64,000 nucleotides of DNA, from contig NZ_AYMR01000013.1 of assembly GCF_000633535.1 (NCBI RefSeq), forward strand, positions 37,369-101,368. The letters are read 5' to 3'. The DNA comes from Leifsonia aquatica H1aii. GTDB taxonomy: Bacteria > Actinomycetota > Actinomycetes > Actinomycetales > Microbacteriaceae. Numbering within the stretch: position 1 is the stretch's first letter; each line of letters opens with the position of its first letter. This document shows positions 8,132 through 16,082 of this stretch, one piece after another. The position numbers and the translations under genes are program-made. The notes beneath the pieces were generated by a model, which had not been told where the DNA came from, did no database searches, and was given only the letters and a program-made list of their open reading frames with translations.

Positions 8132-9382
8132 ATGTCGTACGAAACCGCCCCCCTCTCGCTCGACATCGCCGTGCCCGTGTACAACGAGCAGGCGACGCTC
8201 GAGTCGTCCATCCGCCGGCTCCACGCCTATCTGACCGACGCCGTCGAGCAGACCTGGCGGATCACCATCGCGGACAACGCCAGCACCGACGAGACCGCCG
8301 CCATCGCGGACCGTCTCGCCGGGGAGCTCGCCGGCGTCGTCGCGGTGCACCTCCCCCTGAAGGGGCGCGGTCGCGCGCTCAAACAGGTGTGGGGCGCCTC
8401 CGAAGCCGAGGTGCTCGTCTATCTGGACGAGGACCTCTCCACCGATCTCGCCGCGCTGCCTCCGCTGGTCGCCCCCCTGCTCTCCGGGCACTCGGACCTT
8501 GCGATCGGCACGCGGCTCGGCCGCACGTCGCGCGTCACACGCGGCGGCAGACGCGAGTTCATCTCGCGCAGCTACAACCTGCTGCTGCGGCGGACCATGT
8601 CCGTCGGCTTCAGCGACGCCCAGTGCGGGTTCAAGGCGATCAGGAGCGACGTCGCGCAGCGGCTCCTCCCGCTGGTCGAGGACGACGCCTGGTTCTTCGA
8701 CACGGAGCTCCTGATCCTCGCGGAACGGTCGGGTCTGCGCATCCACGAGATCCCCGTCGACTGGGTCGACGACCCGCAGAGCTCCGTGGACATCGTGAGC
8801 ACCGCGATGGAGGACGTCAAAGGCATGGTGCGCGTCGGCACCAACATCGCCCGCGGCCGCATCCCCGTCGAGTCGATCTACGCCGAGCTCGGGCGGCGGC
8901 CGTTCGAGCCTCCCCGGCCGCCCAGCTTCTTCGGCCAGGTGGTGCGATTCGGCGTCGTCGGTGTGCTCTCCACCGTCGCCTACGCGCTGCTCTACCTCCT
9001 GCTGCAGACGGTCGTCACCGCCCAGGTCGCCAACTTCGCCGCACTCCTGATCACCGCGGTCGCGAACACCTGGGCCAACCGCCGCTTCACCTTCGGGGTG
9101 AGCGGGCCGGGGATGGTGCGGCACCAGTTCCAGGGACTCATCGTGTTCGGGATCGCCTGGGCGCTGACCAGCGGCTCGCTGCTCGCCCTGCACGCGCTGG
9201 CGCCCGCGGCCTCCGCACGCATGCAACTGATCGTGCTCACCGTGGCCAACCTCGTCGCCACGCTGATCCGCTTCGTGCTCCTGCGGCTCTGGGTCTTCCG
9301 GGCCTCCCGCCGGGCGACCCCGCCCGCCGCCGATGCGGCCGCCTCCCGCCCCCTCTCCTTCTCCACCAGCGAAAGCGAGTGA
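8132..9382 (+). CDS. Polyprenyl-phosphate-type glycosyltransferase (GT2) with C-terminal GtrA domain
   Basis: Predicted to move a sugar from a nucleotide donor onto a lipid phosphate. The N-terminal GT2 domain (about 10-235) shows DIAVPVYNEQ, DNASTDET and the acidic LDEDLSTD motif. A GtrA-like domain of four membrane helices (about 270-395) follows, which in other systems helps flip the lipid-linked sugar. The architecture resembles YkcC/DPM1-like enzymes. The ATG at 8132 is preferred over GTG 8123 because GAGGG lies at better spacing. The GT39 gene follows after only 4 nt, implying one operon in which this enzyme makes the lipid-linked donor used by the next. Confidence 0.85.
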   Translation: MSYETAPLSLDIAVPVYNEQATLESSIRRLHAYLTDAVEQTWRITIADNASTDETAAIADRLAGELAGVVAVHLPLKGRGRALKQVWGASEAEVLVYLDEDLSTDLAALPPLVAPLLSGHSDLAIGTRLGRTSRVTRGGRREFISRSYNLLLRRTMSVGFSDAQCGFKAIRSDVAQRLLPLVEDDAWFFDTELLILAERSGLRIHEIPVDWVDDPQSSVDIVSTAMEDVKGMVRVGTNIARGRIPVESIYAELGRRPFEPPRPPSFFGQVVRFGVVGVLSTVAYALLYLLLQTVVTAQVANFAALLITAVANTWANRRFTFGVSGPGMVRHQFQGLIVFGIAWALTSGSLLALHALAPAASARMQLIVLTVANLVATLIRFVLLRLWVFRASRRATPPAADAAASRPLSFSTSESE

Positions 9383-9386
9383 CACC

Positions 9387-11510
9387 ATGACCACCACGAC
9401 GACCCCCGCGACACCCGCGGCCGCCCCCGTCGCGACGCATCCCGTGCAGGCGGTCCCGCCCGGCCGGATGCGCGCCGCCCTCCGTCGGCTCGTCCGCGGC
9501 AGGGAGGACGCCGCCGCCTGGGAGCGGCCGGCGCTGCTCGGCCTCCTCGCCGTCACGGCGTTCCTCTACATCTGGGACCTCGCGGCCAGCGGCTGGGCCA
9601 ACTCCTTCTACTCCGCGGCCGTGCAGGCCGGGTCGGTCAACGGGGAGGCCTTCTTCTACGGCTCCAGCGACGCGGCGAACTCGATCACCGTCGACAAGCC
9701 GCCCGCGAGCCTGTGGATCATGGCGCTCTCGGTGCGGATCTTCGGGTTGAGTTCGTGGAGCATCCTGCTGCCGGAGGCGCTGATGGGCGTCGCGACGGTC
9801 GCGCTCGTCTACGCGATCGTGCGCCGCCACTTCTCGGCGCGCACCGCGTTGCTCGCGGGCGGCGTGCTGGCCATCACCCCGGTGGCCGCGCTGATGTTCC
9901 GGTTCAACAACCCGGACGCGCTGCTCGTCCTCCTGCTGACGCTGGCGACCTACCTGACCCTGCGTGGAATCGAATCGGGCCGCATCCGCTGGGTGATCTG
10001 GGCGGGCGTCGCGATCGGCTTCGGCTTCCTGACCAAGCAGCTGCAGGCCTTCCTCATCCTCCCGGTGCTCGCGGGCGTCTACCTGGCCGCTGCGCCGATC
10101 TCGTGGAAGAAGCGGTTCGGGCACCTGTTCGCGGCACTCGGCGCGGTGATCGTCGCCGCCGGATGGTGGGTGGCGATCGTCGAGCTGGTCCCGGCCTCCT
10201 GGCGCCCCTACATCGGCGGCTCGCAGACCAACAGCTTCCTCGAGCTGACCTTCGGCTACAACGGGCTCGGGCGTCTCACCGGGGACGAGACGGGGAGCGT
10301 CACCGGCGGCGGCGCCACGACCGGCGGCGGGATGTGGGGCGCCACCGGCATCACCCGCCTGTTCGACGGCGAGATCGGGGGCCAGATCACCTGGCTGCTG
10401 CCCGCTGCGCTGGTCCTCTTCGTCGTCGCCCTGGTGCTGGGCCGGCGGATGGCGCGGACGGACGCGCGGCGGGCGACCCTCCTGCTCTTCGGCGGCTGGC
10501 TGGTCGTGACCGCGCTCGCCTTCAGCTTCATGGCCGGCATCTTCCACGCCTACTACACGGTCGCCCTCGCGCCGGCCCTCGCGGGCGTCGTCGCGATCGG
10601 CGCGGCCGCGGCCTGGGGCGCTCGCGACCGGCTCTGGGTGCGGATCGTCTCGGCGGTCGTCATGCTCGGCACGGGATGGTGGGCCTGGGTGCTGCTGGAC
10701 CGCGCGACGGACTGGCTGCCGTGGCTGAAGGTCCTCGTGGTCGTGCTCTCGGTCGTCGCCGCGGGACTGCTCCTGCTCCCGCAGCGCGGCCGGGCGCTGC
10801 CCACCGCGACCATCGTGGCGACCCTCGTGGCCGGCCTGCTCGCCCCGTTCGCCTACACGATCCAGACCATCACCACGGCCCACACGGGGTCGATCGTGAC
10901 CGCCGGCCCGACCGTGTCCGGCTCGATGGGCGGACCGGGCGGCGGCCGAGGCGGCTTCGGCGGCAACGGCGGCCACGGCGGTCCCGGCGGGCAGGGCGGC
11001 ACGCCGCCGAACGGGTTCGGCGGGCAGACCCAGGGCGGGACGACCGGCGGCACGACCGGCGGGACCGGCACGACGGGCGGCACGACCGGCGGGACCGGCA
11101 CGACGGGTGGCACGACCGGTGGCGCGACCACGGGCACGCGCGGCGGGGGAGCCGGCTCCCTGCTCTCCTCCGGCAGCGTGAGCTCCCAGCTCGCGTCGAT
11201 GCTGAAGGCCGACGCCTCGAAGTACACGTGGGTGGCCGCCGCGATCGGCTCCAACTCGGCGGCCGGATATCAGCTCGCGACCCAGGAGGCGGTGATGCCG
11301 ATCGGCGGCTTCAACGGCTCCGACCCGTCGCCCACGCTGGCCCAGTTCGAGCAGTACGTGGCGGAGGGGAAGATCCACTACTTCATCGCCGGCGGCGTGG
11401 GGCAGTCGAACGGCGGGAGCAGCGCCTCCAGCGAGATCTCCAGCTGGATCGAGCAGAACTACACGGCGACGACGGTCGACGGGGTGACGGTCTACGACCT
11501 GACCTCGTAA
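9387..11510 (+). CDS. GT39/ArnT-like membrane glycosyltransferase with Gly/Thr-rich linker and C-terminal extracytoplasmic domain
   Basis: Integral membrane transferase of 707 aa using a lipid-linked sugar donor. The N-terminal part has about 11 hydrophobic helices, with the conserved DKPPASLW and FRFNNPDALL in the first extracytoplasmic regions, as in YkcB/ArnT-like proteins. From about residue 510 a Gly- then Gly/Thr-rich linker runs (10920-11150, repeated TGGTTGGTG words), followed by a soluble domain (about 590-707: KYTWVAAAIGSNSAAGYQL, HYFIAGG) like the C-terminal domain of YkcA/YkcB-type mannosyltransferases. Paired with the GT2-GtrA gene upstream, it probably decorates a cell-surface protein or glycan. 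Confidence 0.83.
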   Translation: MTTTTTPATPAAAPVATHPVQAVPPGRMRAALRRLVRGREDAAAWERPALLGLLAVTAFLYIWDLAASGWANSFYSAAVQAGSVNGEAFFYGSSDAANSITVDKPPASLWIMALSVRIFGLSSWSILLPEALMGVATVALVYAIVRRHFSARTALLAGGVLAITPVAALMFRFNNPDALLVLLLTLATYLTLRGIESGRIRWVIWAGVAIGFGFLTKQLQAFLILPVLAGVYLAAAPISWKKRFGHLFAALGAVIVAAGWWVAIVELVPASWRPYIGGSQTNSFLELTFGYNGLGRLTGDETGSVTGGGATTGGGMWGATGITRLFDGEIGGQITWLLPAALVLFVVALVLGRRMARTDARRATLLLFGGWLVVTALAFSFMAGIFHAYYTVALAPALAGVVAIGAAAAWGARDRLWVRIVSAVVMLGTGWWAWVLLDRATDWLPWLKVLVVVLSVVAAGLLLLPQRGRALPTATIVATLVAGLLAPFAYTIQTITTAHTGSIVTAGPTVSGSMGGPGGGRGGFGGNGGHGGPGGQGGTPPNGFGGQTQGGTTGGTTGGTGTTGGTTGGTGTTGGTTGGATTGTRGGGAGSLLSSGSVSSQLASMLKADASKYTWVAAAIGSNSAAGYQLATQEAVMPIGGFNGSDPSPTLAQFEQYVAEGKIHYFIAGGVGQSNGGSSASSEISSWIEQNYTATTVDGVTVYDLTS

Positions 11511-11550
11511 CGGAGGAGGTCGTGTCGGGGGCCCGGGCCATCATGGAGAC

Positions 11551-12900
11551 ATGACGGACGGGCCCCCACTCACGCGCGCTGCCGCCGACGGACCCCGGGC
11601 CGTGCCGCACGGCCGCCTCGGGGTCGCGGGCGGGACCGCCCTCTACGTGGCCGCCGTGCTCGGCACCGGCATCCTGGTGCTGCCGGCGCTCGCCGCCTCC
11701 GTCGCCGGCCCGGGCGCGATCCTCGCCGTGGCCGCTCTCGCACTGATCTCCGTCCCGCTCGCCGCGACCTTCGCCGCCCTGGCCCGGCGGCACCCCGACG
11801 CGGGAGGCGTCGCGACGTTCGCCCGGCGCGCGTTCGGGCCGACCGCCGCGCGCATCGTGTCGTACTGGTTCTTCTTCGGCACCCCGATCGGAGCTCCGAT
11901 CGCGGCGCTGATGACCGCGCGCTACGTCGTCGCGGTCATCGGCGGCGACGCCGTGAGCACGGCGGTCATCGCGGTCGCCCTGATGATCGTCCCGCTGGCC
12001 GTCTCGGCGTTCGGCGTGCGCTTCGCCGCCTCGGTGCAGCTCCTGCTCTCGGGCGCGCTCGTGGCGGTGCTCGTCTTCGTCCTGGCCGCCGCGGCCCCGC
12101 ACGGCGATGCCGCTCACCTGCAGCCGCTCCTCCCGCACGGCTGGGGCGGGGTCGGGCTGGCGATGAGCCTCTACATCTGGGCGTTCGCCGGGTGGGAGGC
12201 CGTGGCCGGGATCGGCGGGGAGTTTCGCGACCCGCGCCGCGACATCCCGCGCGCGACCGCTCTGGCGCTCGTCATCGTCTCCGTCGCCTACCTGGCGGTC
12301 CAGACCGTGACGGTGCTGGTGCTCGGAGACGCCGCGTCGACCAGCGAGGTGCCCCTGCTCGACCTCGTCTCCGCGGCCACCGGCACGGGCGGCGGTGTGG
12401 TGGTCGCCGTGATCGCCGCGATCGTCGTCACGGGCGTGTTCAACGCCTACCTGGCCGCCTTCTCGAAGCTGGGTGCCGCGATGGGACGCGACGGGGACCT
12501 CCCGCGCTGGTTCGGGCGCGGCGTCGAGAACGGCGCGGTCGCCCGGCGGGGGCTGCTGCTCTCCGCGGTGGTGATGGCCGCGTACTCCGTGGTCGTCCTC
12601 GCCAGCGGCGACCTGCCGCCGTTCATCCTGGTGCACACCAGCATCGCCGCGGCCGTCTACGGTCTCGGCGTCGCGGCCGCCGTCGTACTCCTGCCGCGGT
12701 GGTCGGTCGGCTGGTGGATGGCCGTGCTGTCCTGCGTCTTCGCGGCCGGCCTCCTGCTGCTGGCGGGATGGCACCTGGTGTTCCCCGCGGGCGTGGCGGT
12801 CGTCGCGGTGCTGGTGGGGGTGCTGTCGCGCCCGGGCCGTCTCGGCGCCCGTTCTCGGAAGGGGGCGGCGGAGGGGCGGTCTCCCGCCGAGGCGGCATAA
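11551..12900 (+). CDS. APC-superfamily amino-acid permease or exporter
   Basis: 449-aa membrane protein with about 12 helices and the APC helix-1 signature GTGILVLPALAASVAGPGA. The YjeH-like layout (short soluble N-terminus, YIWAFAGWEAVAGIGGEF in helix 6) makes amino-acid export, for example of methionine or branched-chain amino acids as known for YjeH, a reasonable guess. GGAGAC just before the ATG serves as ribosome-binding site. The LacI gene follows 56 nt downstream with its own signals. Confidence 0.8.
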   Translation: MTDGPPLTRAAADGPRAVPHGRLGVAGGTALYVAAVLGTGILVLPALAASVAGPGAILAVAALALISVPLAATFAALARRHPDAGGVATFARRAFGPTAARIVSYWFFFGTPIGAPIAALMTARYVVAVIGGDAVSTAVIAVALMIVPLAVSAFGVRFAASVQLLLSGALVAVLVFVLAAAAPHGDAAHLQPLLPHGWGGVGLAMSLYIWAFAGWEAVAGIGGEFRDPRRDIPRATALALVIVSVAYLAVQTVTVLVLGDAASTSEVPLLDLVSAATGTGGGVVVAVIAAIVVTGVFNAYLAAFSKLGAAMGRDGDLPRWFGRGVENGAVARRGLLLSAVVMAAYSVVVLASGDLPPFILVHTSIAAAVYGLGVAAAVVLLPRWSVGWWMAVLSCVFAAGLLLLAGWHLVFPAGVAVVAVLVGVLSRPGRLGARSRKGAAEGRSPAEAA

Positions 12901-12956
12901 CGCATAATGGGGGGAACCTGCGCCGGACGGTCGGCGCGCATCCGGAGGGGGACGAT

Positions 12957-14015
12957 GTGACGGCTGACGTGCCCGCCGATCCCACGGCCGAGAGTCCGGC
13001 CGGTCGTCCGCACCCGCCGCGCGCGTCGAGCATGCGCGATGTGGCCGCCCTCGCGGGCGTCTCCCACCAGACCGTCTCCCGCGTCATCAACGGGCACGCC
13101 AGCATCCGTGACGCGACACGCGAGCGGGTGCAGCGGGCGATGGACGCGCTCAACTACCGACCCAACCGGGCCGCTCGCGCGCTGGTGACCGCCCGGTCGC
13201 GGACGATCGGCGTGCTCTCGACCTCGGCCGCGGCCCTCTACGGCCCGGTCTCGAGCATCAACGCCATCCAGGATGCCGGCCGTGAGGCCGGGTACTACAT
13301 CGCCGTCGCCCAGCTGGCCGACCTGACCCCGGCCGGGATCGAGGCGGGGATCGACCACCTGCTCGCGCAGGCCGTCGAAGGCATCATCGTGATCGCCCCG
13401 CAGGAGGTCGTGCTGGAGCAGATCGCCGCCGCGCGACTGGGCGTCCCGTACGTCACCCTGCAGAGTGGGACGGCGAGCATCGAGCGCGAGCTCTCCGTCG
13501 ACCAGGTCGCGGGTGCCCGGGCGGCGACGCGGCACCTGATCGATCTCGGTCACCGCACGATCGCGCACCTGGCCGGTCCGCAGGCCTGGTTCGAGGCGCA
13601 GGCCCGGCGTGCGGGCTACGAGGAGGAGCTCGCCGCGGCGGGGCTGTCGGCGCCGGCCGTGCCGCACGGCGACTGGACGGCGGAGTTCGGCTACCGCGCC
13701 GGGGTGCAGCTCCTCGCCGATCGAACGGTGACCGCCGTGTTCACCTCCAACGATCAGATGGCGCTCGGGGTCTACCACGCGGCGCACGAGCTGGGCCGGA
13801 GGATCCCGGAGGACCTCAGCGTGGTCGGCTTCGACGACATCCCCGAGGCGGCGCATTTCTGGCCTCCCCTCAGCACGGTGCGTCAGGACTTCACGGCGCT
13901 CGGCCGCGCCAGCGTCGACCGCCTCGTGGCCGAGATCGACGGAGGAGCTGAGCCGACCGCGGCGAGCATCCTGCCGGACCTCATCGTGCGTGCGTCGACC
14001 GCATCAGTGCGCTGA
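12957..14015 (+). CDS. LacI-family transcriptional regulator
   Basis: 352 aa. The N-terminal HTH (about 22-70) reads MRDVAALAGVSHQTVSRVIN and is followed by the hinge helix NYRPNRAARALVT; a periplasmic-binding-protein-like sensor domain makes up the rest. The GTG start is supported by GGAGGGGG 5 nt upstream; a possible -10, CATAAT, is at 12903-12908. The ligand is unknown. No catabolic genes follow directly, so the target may be the permease upstream or a distant locus. Its stop codon lies inside a 17-bp tandem repeat. Confidence 0.88.
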   Translation: MTADVPADPTAESPAGRPHPPRASSMRDVAALAGVSHQTVSRVINGHASIRDATRERVQRAMDALNYRPNRAARALVTARSRTIGVLSTSAAALYGPVSSINAIQDAGREAGYYIAVAQLADLTPAGIEAGIDHLLAQAVEGIIVIAPQEVVLEQIAAARLGVPYVTLQSGTASIERELSVDQVAGARAATRHLIDLGHRTIAHLAGPQAWFEAQARRAGYEEELAAAGLSAPAVPHGDWTAEFGYRAGVQLLADRTVTAVFTSNDQMALGVYHAAHELGRRIPEDLSVVGFDDIPEAAHFWPPLSTVRQDFTALGRASVDRLVAEIDGGAEPTAASILPDLIVRASTASVR

Positions 14016-14064
14016 CCGCATCAGTGCGCTGACCGCATCAGGGCGCTGACCGCATCAGCGCGCT
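13997..14064. repeat. Four tandem 17-bp repeats spanning the stop codons of lacI and soxR
   Basis: GACCGCATCAGTGCGCT occurs at 13997 and 14014, then with one base changed at 14031 and 14048. The lacI TGA is in the first unit and the convergent soxR stop in the last, so the array was probably expanded from the end of one gene. Both C-termini are affected by its length. Confidence 0.8.
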
Positions 14065-14546
14065 GACCGGTCGTCGTCCTCGTCTGCGTCCTCCGCTTCG
14101 TCCGCGTCGAGCCAGCGCCGCGGGCCCGACCCGTGCTCGGCCAGCTCGTCGGCGGGGTTCTGCAGGGAGCAGGTGCGCAGGCTGAGGCAGCCGCAGCCCA
14201 TGCAGTCGGTCAGGTCGTCGCGCAGATGCTGGAGGTCGCGGATGCGGGCGTCGAGCTCGGAACGCCAGAGCCCGGACAGCCGGGCCCAGTCGCGCTTGGT
14301 CGGGGTGCGCCCCTCGGGGAGGGAGTCGAGAGCGGCGCGGATGTCGGCGAGGGGGACCCCCACCCGCTGCGACACGCGCACGAACGCGATCCGGCGCAGC
14401 ACGTCGCGCCGGTAGCGCCGCTGGTTGCCCGCGGACCGCTCGCTGGTGATGAGCCCTTGGCGTTCGTAGAAGTGCAGCGTCGAGACGGCGACGCCGCTGC
14501 GGACGGCGACGTCGCCCACGCTGAGGATCGGTTCGGACGGAGTCAT
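14055..14546 (-). CDS. soxR: SoxR redox-sensing transcriptional activator
   Basis: MerR-family dimer of 163 aa that senses redox-cycling compounds through a [2Fe-2S] cluster. The HTH is at 9-30 (SVGDVAVRSGVAVSTLHFYERQG). The cluster cysteines are C115, C118, C120 and C126 in CMGCGCLSLRTC, the same spacing as E. coli SoxR. In actinobacteria SoxR usually controls efflux and oxidoreductase genes rather than soxS; here the divergent neighbour is an MFS pump with a SoxR box in its promoter. The C-terminal tail is acidic (DEAEDADEDDD). Confidence 0.93.
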   Translation of the reverse strand: MTPSEPILSVGDVAVRSGVAVSTLHFYERQGLITSERSAGNQRRYRRDVLRRIAFVRVSQRVGVPLADIRAALDSLPEGRTPTKRDWARLSGLWRSELDARIRDLQHLRDDLTDCMGCGCLSLRTCSLQNPADELAEHGSGPRRWLDADEAEDADEDDDRSAR

Positions 14547-14576
14547 TGACCTCAACCATAGTTGAGGTTCTAGGCT
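14546..14576 (+). promoter_or_regulatory. SoxR box within the MFS promoter
   Basis: CCTCAACCATAGTTGAGG (14550-14567) matches the known SoxR operator layout with 7-bp perfect arms. It fills the spacer between TTGACC (-35, 14546-14551) and TAGGCT (-10, 14571-14576), a 19-bp spacer, the over-long spacing typical of MerR/SoxR-activated promoters. The MFS ATG follows the -10 by 6 nt. On the other strand TATGGT lies 8 nt before soxR, so soxR is probably autoregulated. Confidence 0.88.
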
Positions 14577-14582
14577 CGGAGC

Positions 14583-16022
14583 ATGACCTTCCGCGACACC
14601 GACGCCGACCCGTCCGGCGCCCCCGATCCGGCCGCCTCCACGGCCGCGCACGCCATCGACGAGACACCCGCCGACCGCTCCCCGCCGGGCGGCGTGCTCA
14701 GCGCGCAGTACCGCTGGGTGAGCATCGGCATGTGCCTGCTGATCATGCTCGCGGCGTTCGAGGCGCTCGCCGTGACGACCATCATGCCGACCGTCAGCCG
14801 GGAGCTCGACGGGGCCTCGCTCTATGCCTTCGCCTTCGCCGGGCCGCTCGCCGTGAGCGTGGTCGGCATGGTCATCGCGGGAGCCTGGGCCGACCGCGGC
14901 AACCCGCGCTCGGCGCTGTTCGCGTCGGTGGTCTTCTTCGCGATCGGCCTGATCGTCGCCGGGACGGCGCAGCTCATGCCCGTCTTCGTCGCCGGCCGGC
15001 TCATCCACGGTCTCGGCGGCGGCGCGCTCACCGTGTCGCTGTATGTGATCGTGGCGCGGGTGTACCCGCCGCGCCTGCACCCGCGGATCTTCGCGGGCTT
15101 CGCTGCGGCCTGGGTGGTGCCCTCGCTGATCGGACCCCTCATCGCCGGACTGCTCGCCGAGAGCGTGGGGTGGCGCTGGGTGTTCCTCGGCGTGGTGGGA
15201 CTCGTCGTCCTCGCCATGCTCATGGTCGTCCCCGCGATGCGCGGGGTCCACGGCCCGGCGGAGGGCGAGGAGCTGCCGCCGCGCGATCTCGGCCGCATCG
15301 GCTGGGCCGTGCTGGTCGCCGTCGCTGTGCTCGTCCTGACGCTCTCGGCCGAGGCGACCGGGCCGGTGCAGTGGATCCTGCCGCCGATCGCCGCCGTGGC
15401 GGCGGTGCTCGCCATTCGGCCGCTGCTGCCCCCGCGGACACTGCGCGCGGCCCGCGGGCTGCCGAGCGTGATCCTCACCCGTGCGCTCGTGGCGGCCACG
15501 TTCTTCGCCGCCGAGGTCTACGTCCCGCTGCTGCTGGTGACGCAGTACGGCATGTCCGCCGCGCTGGCGGGTCTCGCGCTCACGGCCGCAGGTCTCAGCT
15601 GGGCGGCGGCCTCCTGGGCGCAGGGCCGCTTCGAGACCCTCACGCACCGCATGACCGCCCGGCTCGGAGCGCTCGGCCTCTCGATCGCGGTCGCGTCGCT
15701 GATCGTGACGGTGGTCTTCCACCTGGCACCCGCGGTCGTGGTGGTCGGCTGGGCGTTCGCCGGCGCCGGGATGGGCTTCCTCTATCCGCGACTGGGCGTC
15801 CTCACGCTCGAGTACTCGACACGCGACGACCAGGGCTTCAACAGCTCGGCGCTCTCGATCGCGGACTCGATCGGCTCGGCGATCTCGCTGGCTGCGACGG
15901 CGATCGTGTTCGCCGCACTCGGCGGTGCGGTCAGCTCCGCGGCATTCGCGGGCGCGTTCGCCTTCACGGCGGTGCTCTGTCTCCTCGCGTGGGTGGTGGG
16001 GCCGCGCATCCTCCGGCGCTGA
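14583..16022 (+). CDS. MFS transporter, probable SoxR-controlled drug efflux pump
   Basis: 479-aa membrane protein with about 12 hydrophobic helices after a 45-residue soluble N-terminus. It shows MFS/EmrB-like motifs: ALAVTTIMPTVSREL in helix 1, GAWADRGNPR in loop 2-3 and GRLIHGLGGGALTVSLYV in helix 4. Expected to export drugs or redox-active compounds by proton antiport. Induction by redox-cycling agents is predicted from the SoxR box in its promoter. The transcript looks leaderless. Confidence 0.85.
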   Translation: MTFRDTDADPSGAPDPAASTAAHAIDETPADRSPPGGVLSAQYRWVSIGMCLLIMLAAFEALAVTTIMPTVSRELDGASLYAFAFAGPLAVSVVGMVIAGAWADRGNPRSALFASVVFFAIGLIVAGTAQLMPVFVAGRLIHGLGGGALTVSLYVIVARVYPPRLHPRIFAGFAAAWVVPSLIGPLIAGLLAESVGWRWVFLGVVGLVVLAMLMVVPAMRGVHGPAEGEELPPRDLGRIGWAVLVAVAVLVLTLSAEATGPVQWILPPIAAVAAVLAIRPLLPPRTLRAARGLPSVILTRALVAATFFAAEVYVPLLLVTQYGMSAALAGLALTAAGLSWAAASWAQGRFETLTHRMTARLGALGLSIAVASLIVTVVFHLAPAVVVVGWAFAGAGMGFLYPRLGVLTLEYSTRDDQGFNSSALSIADSIGSAISLAATAIVFAALGGAVSSAAFAGAFAFTAVLCLLAWVVGPRILRR

Positions 16023-16082
16023 CGAGGGCGCGTCACTGGTATTGTTTTGGTACTAGTGGTACGCAAGTTGTCTGGAGGCAGC
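16023..16082 (+). promoter_or_regulatory. Promoter region of the GH9 gene with TGGTA repeats
   Basis: Three TGGTA(C/T) words occur at 16037, 16048 and 16057, the last two flanking the palindrome ACTAGT. GGAGG (16074-16078) precedes the GTG start. The repeats look like a regulator site, but the protein is not identified. Confidence 0.35.
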
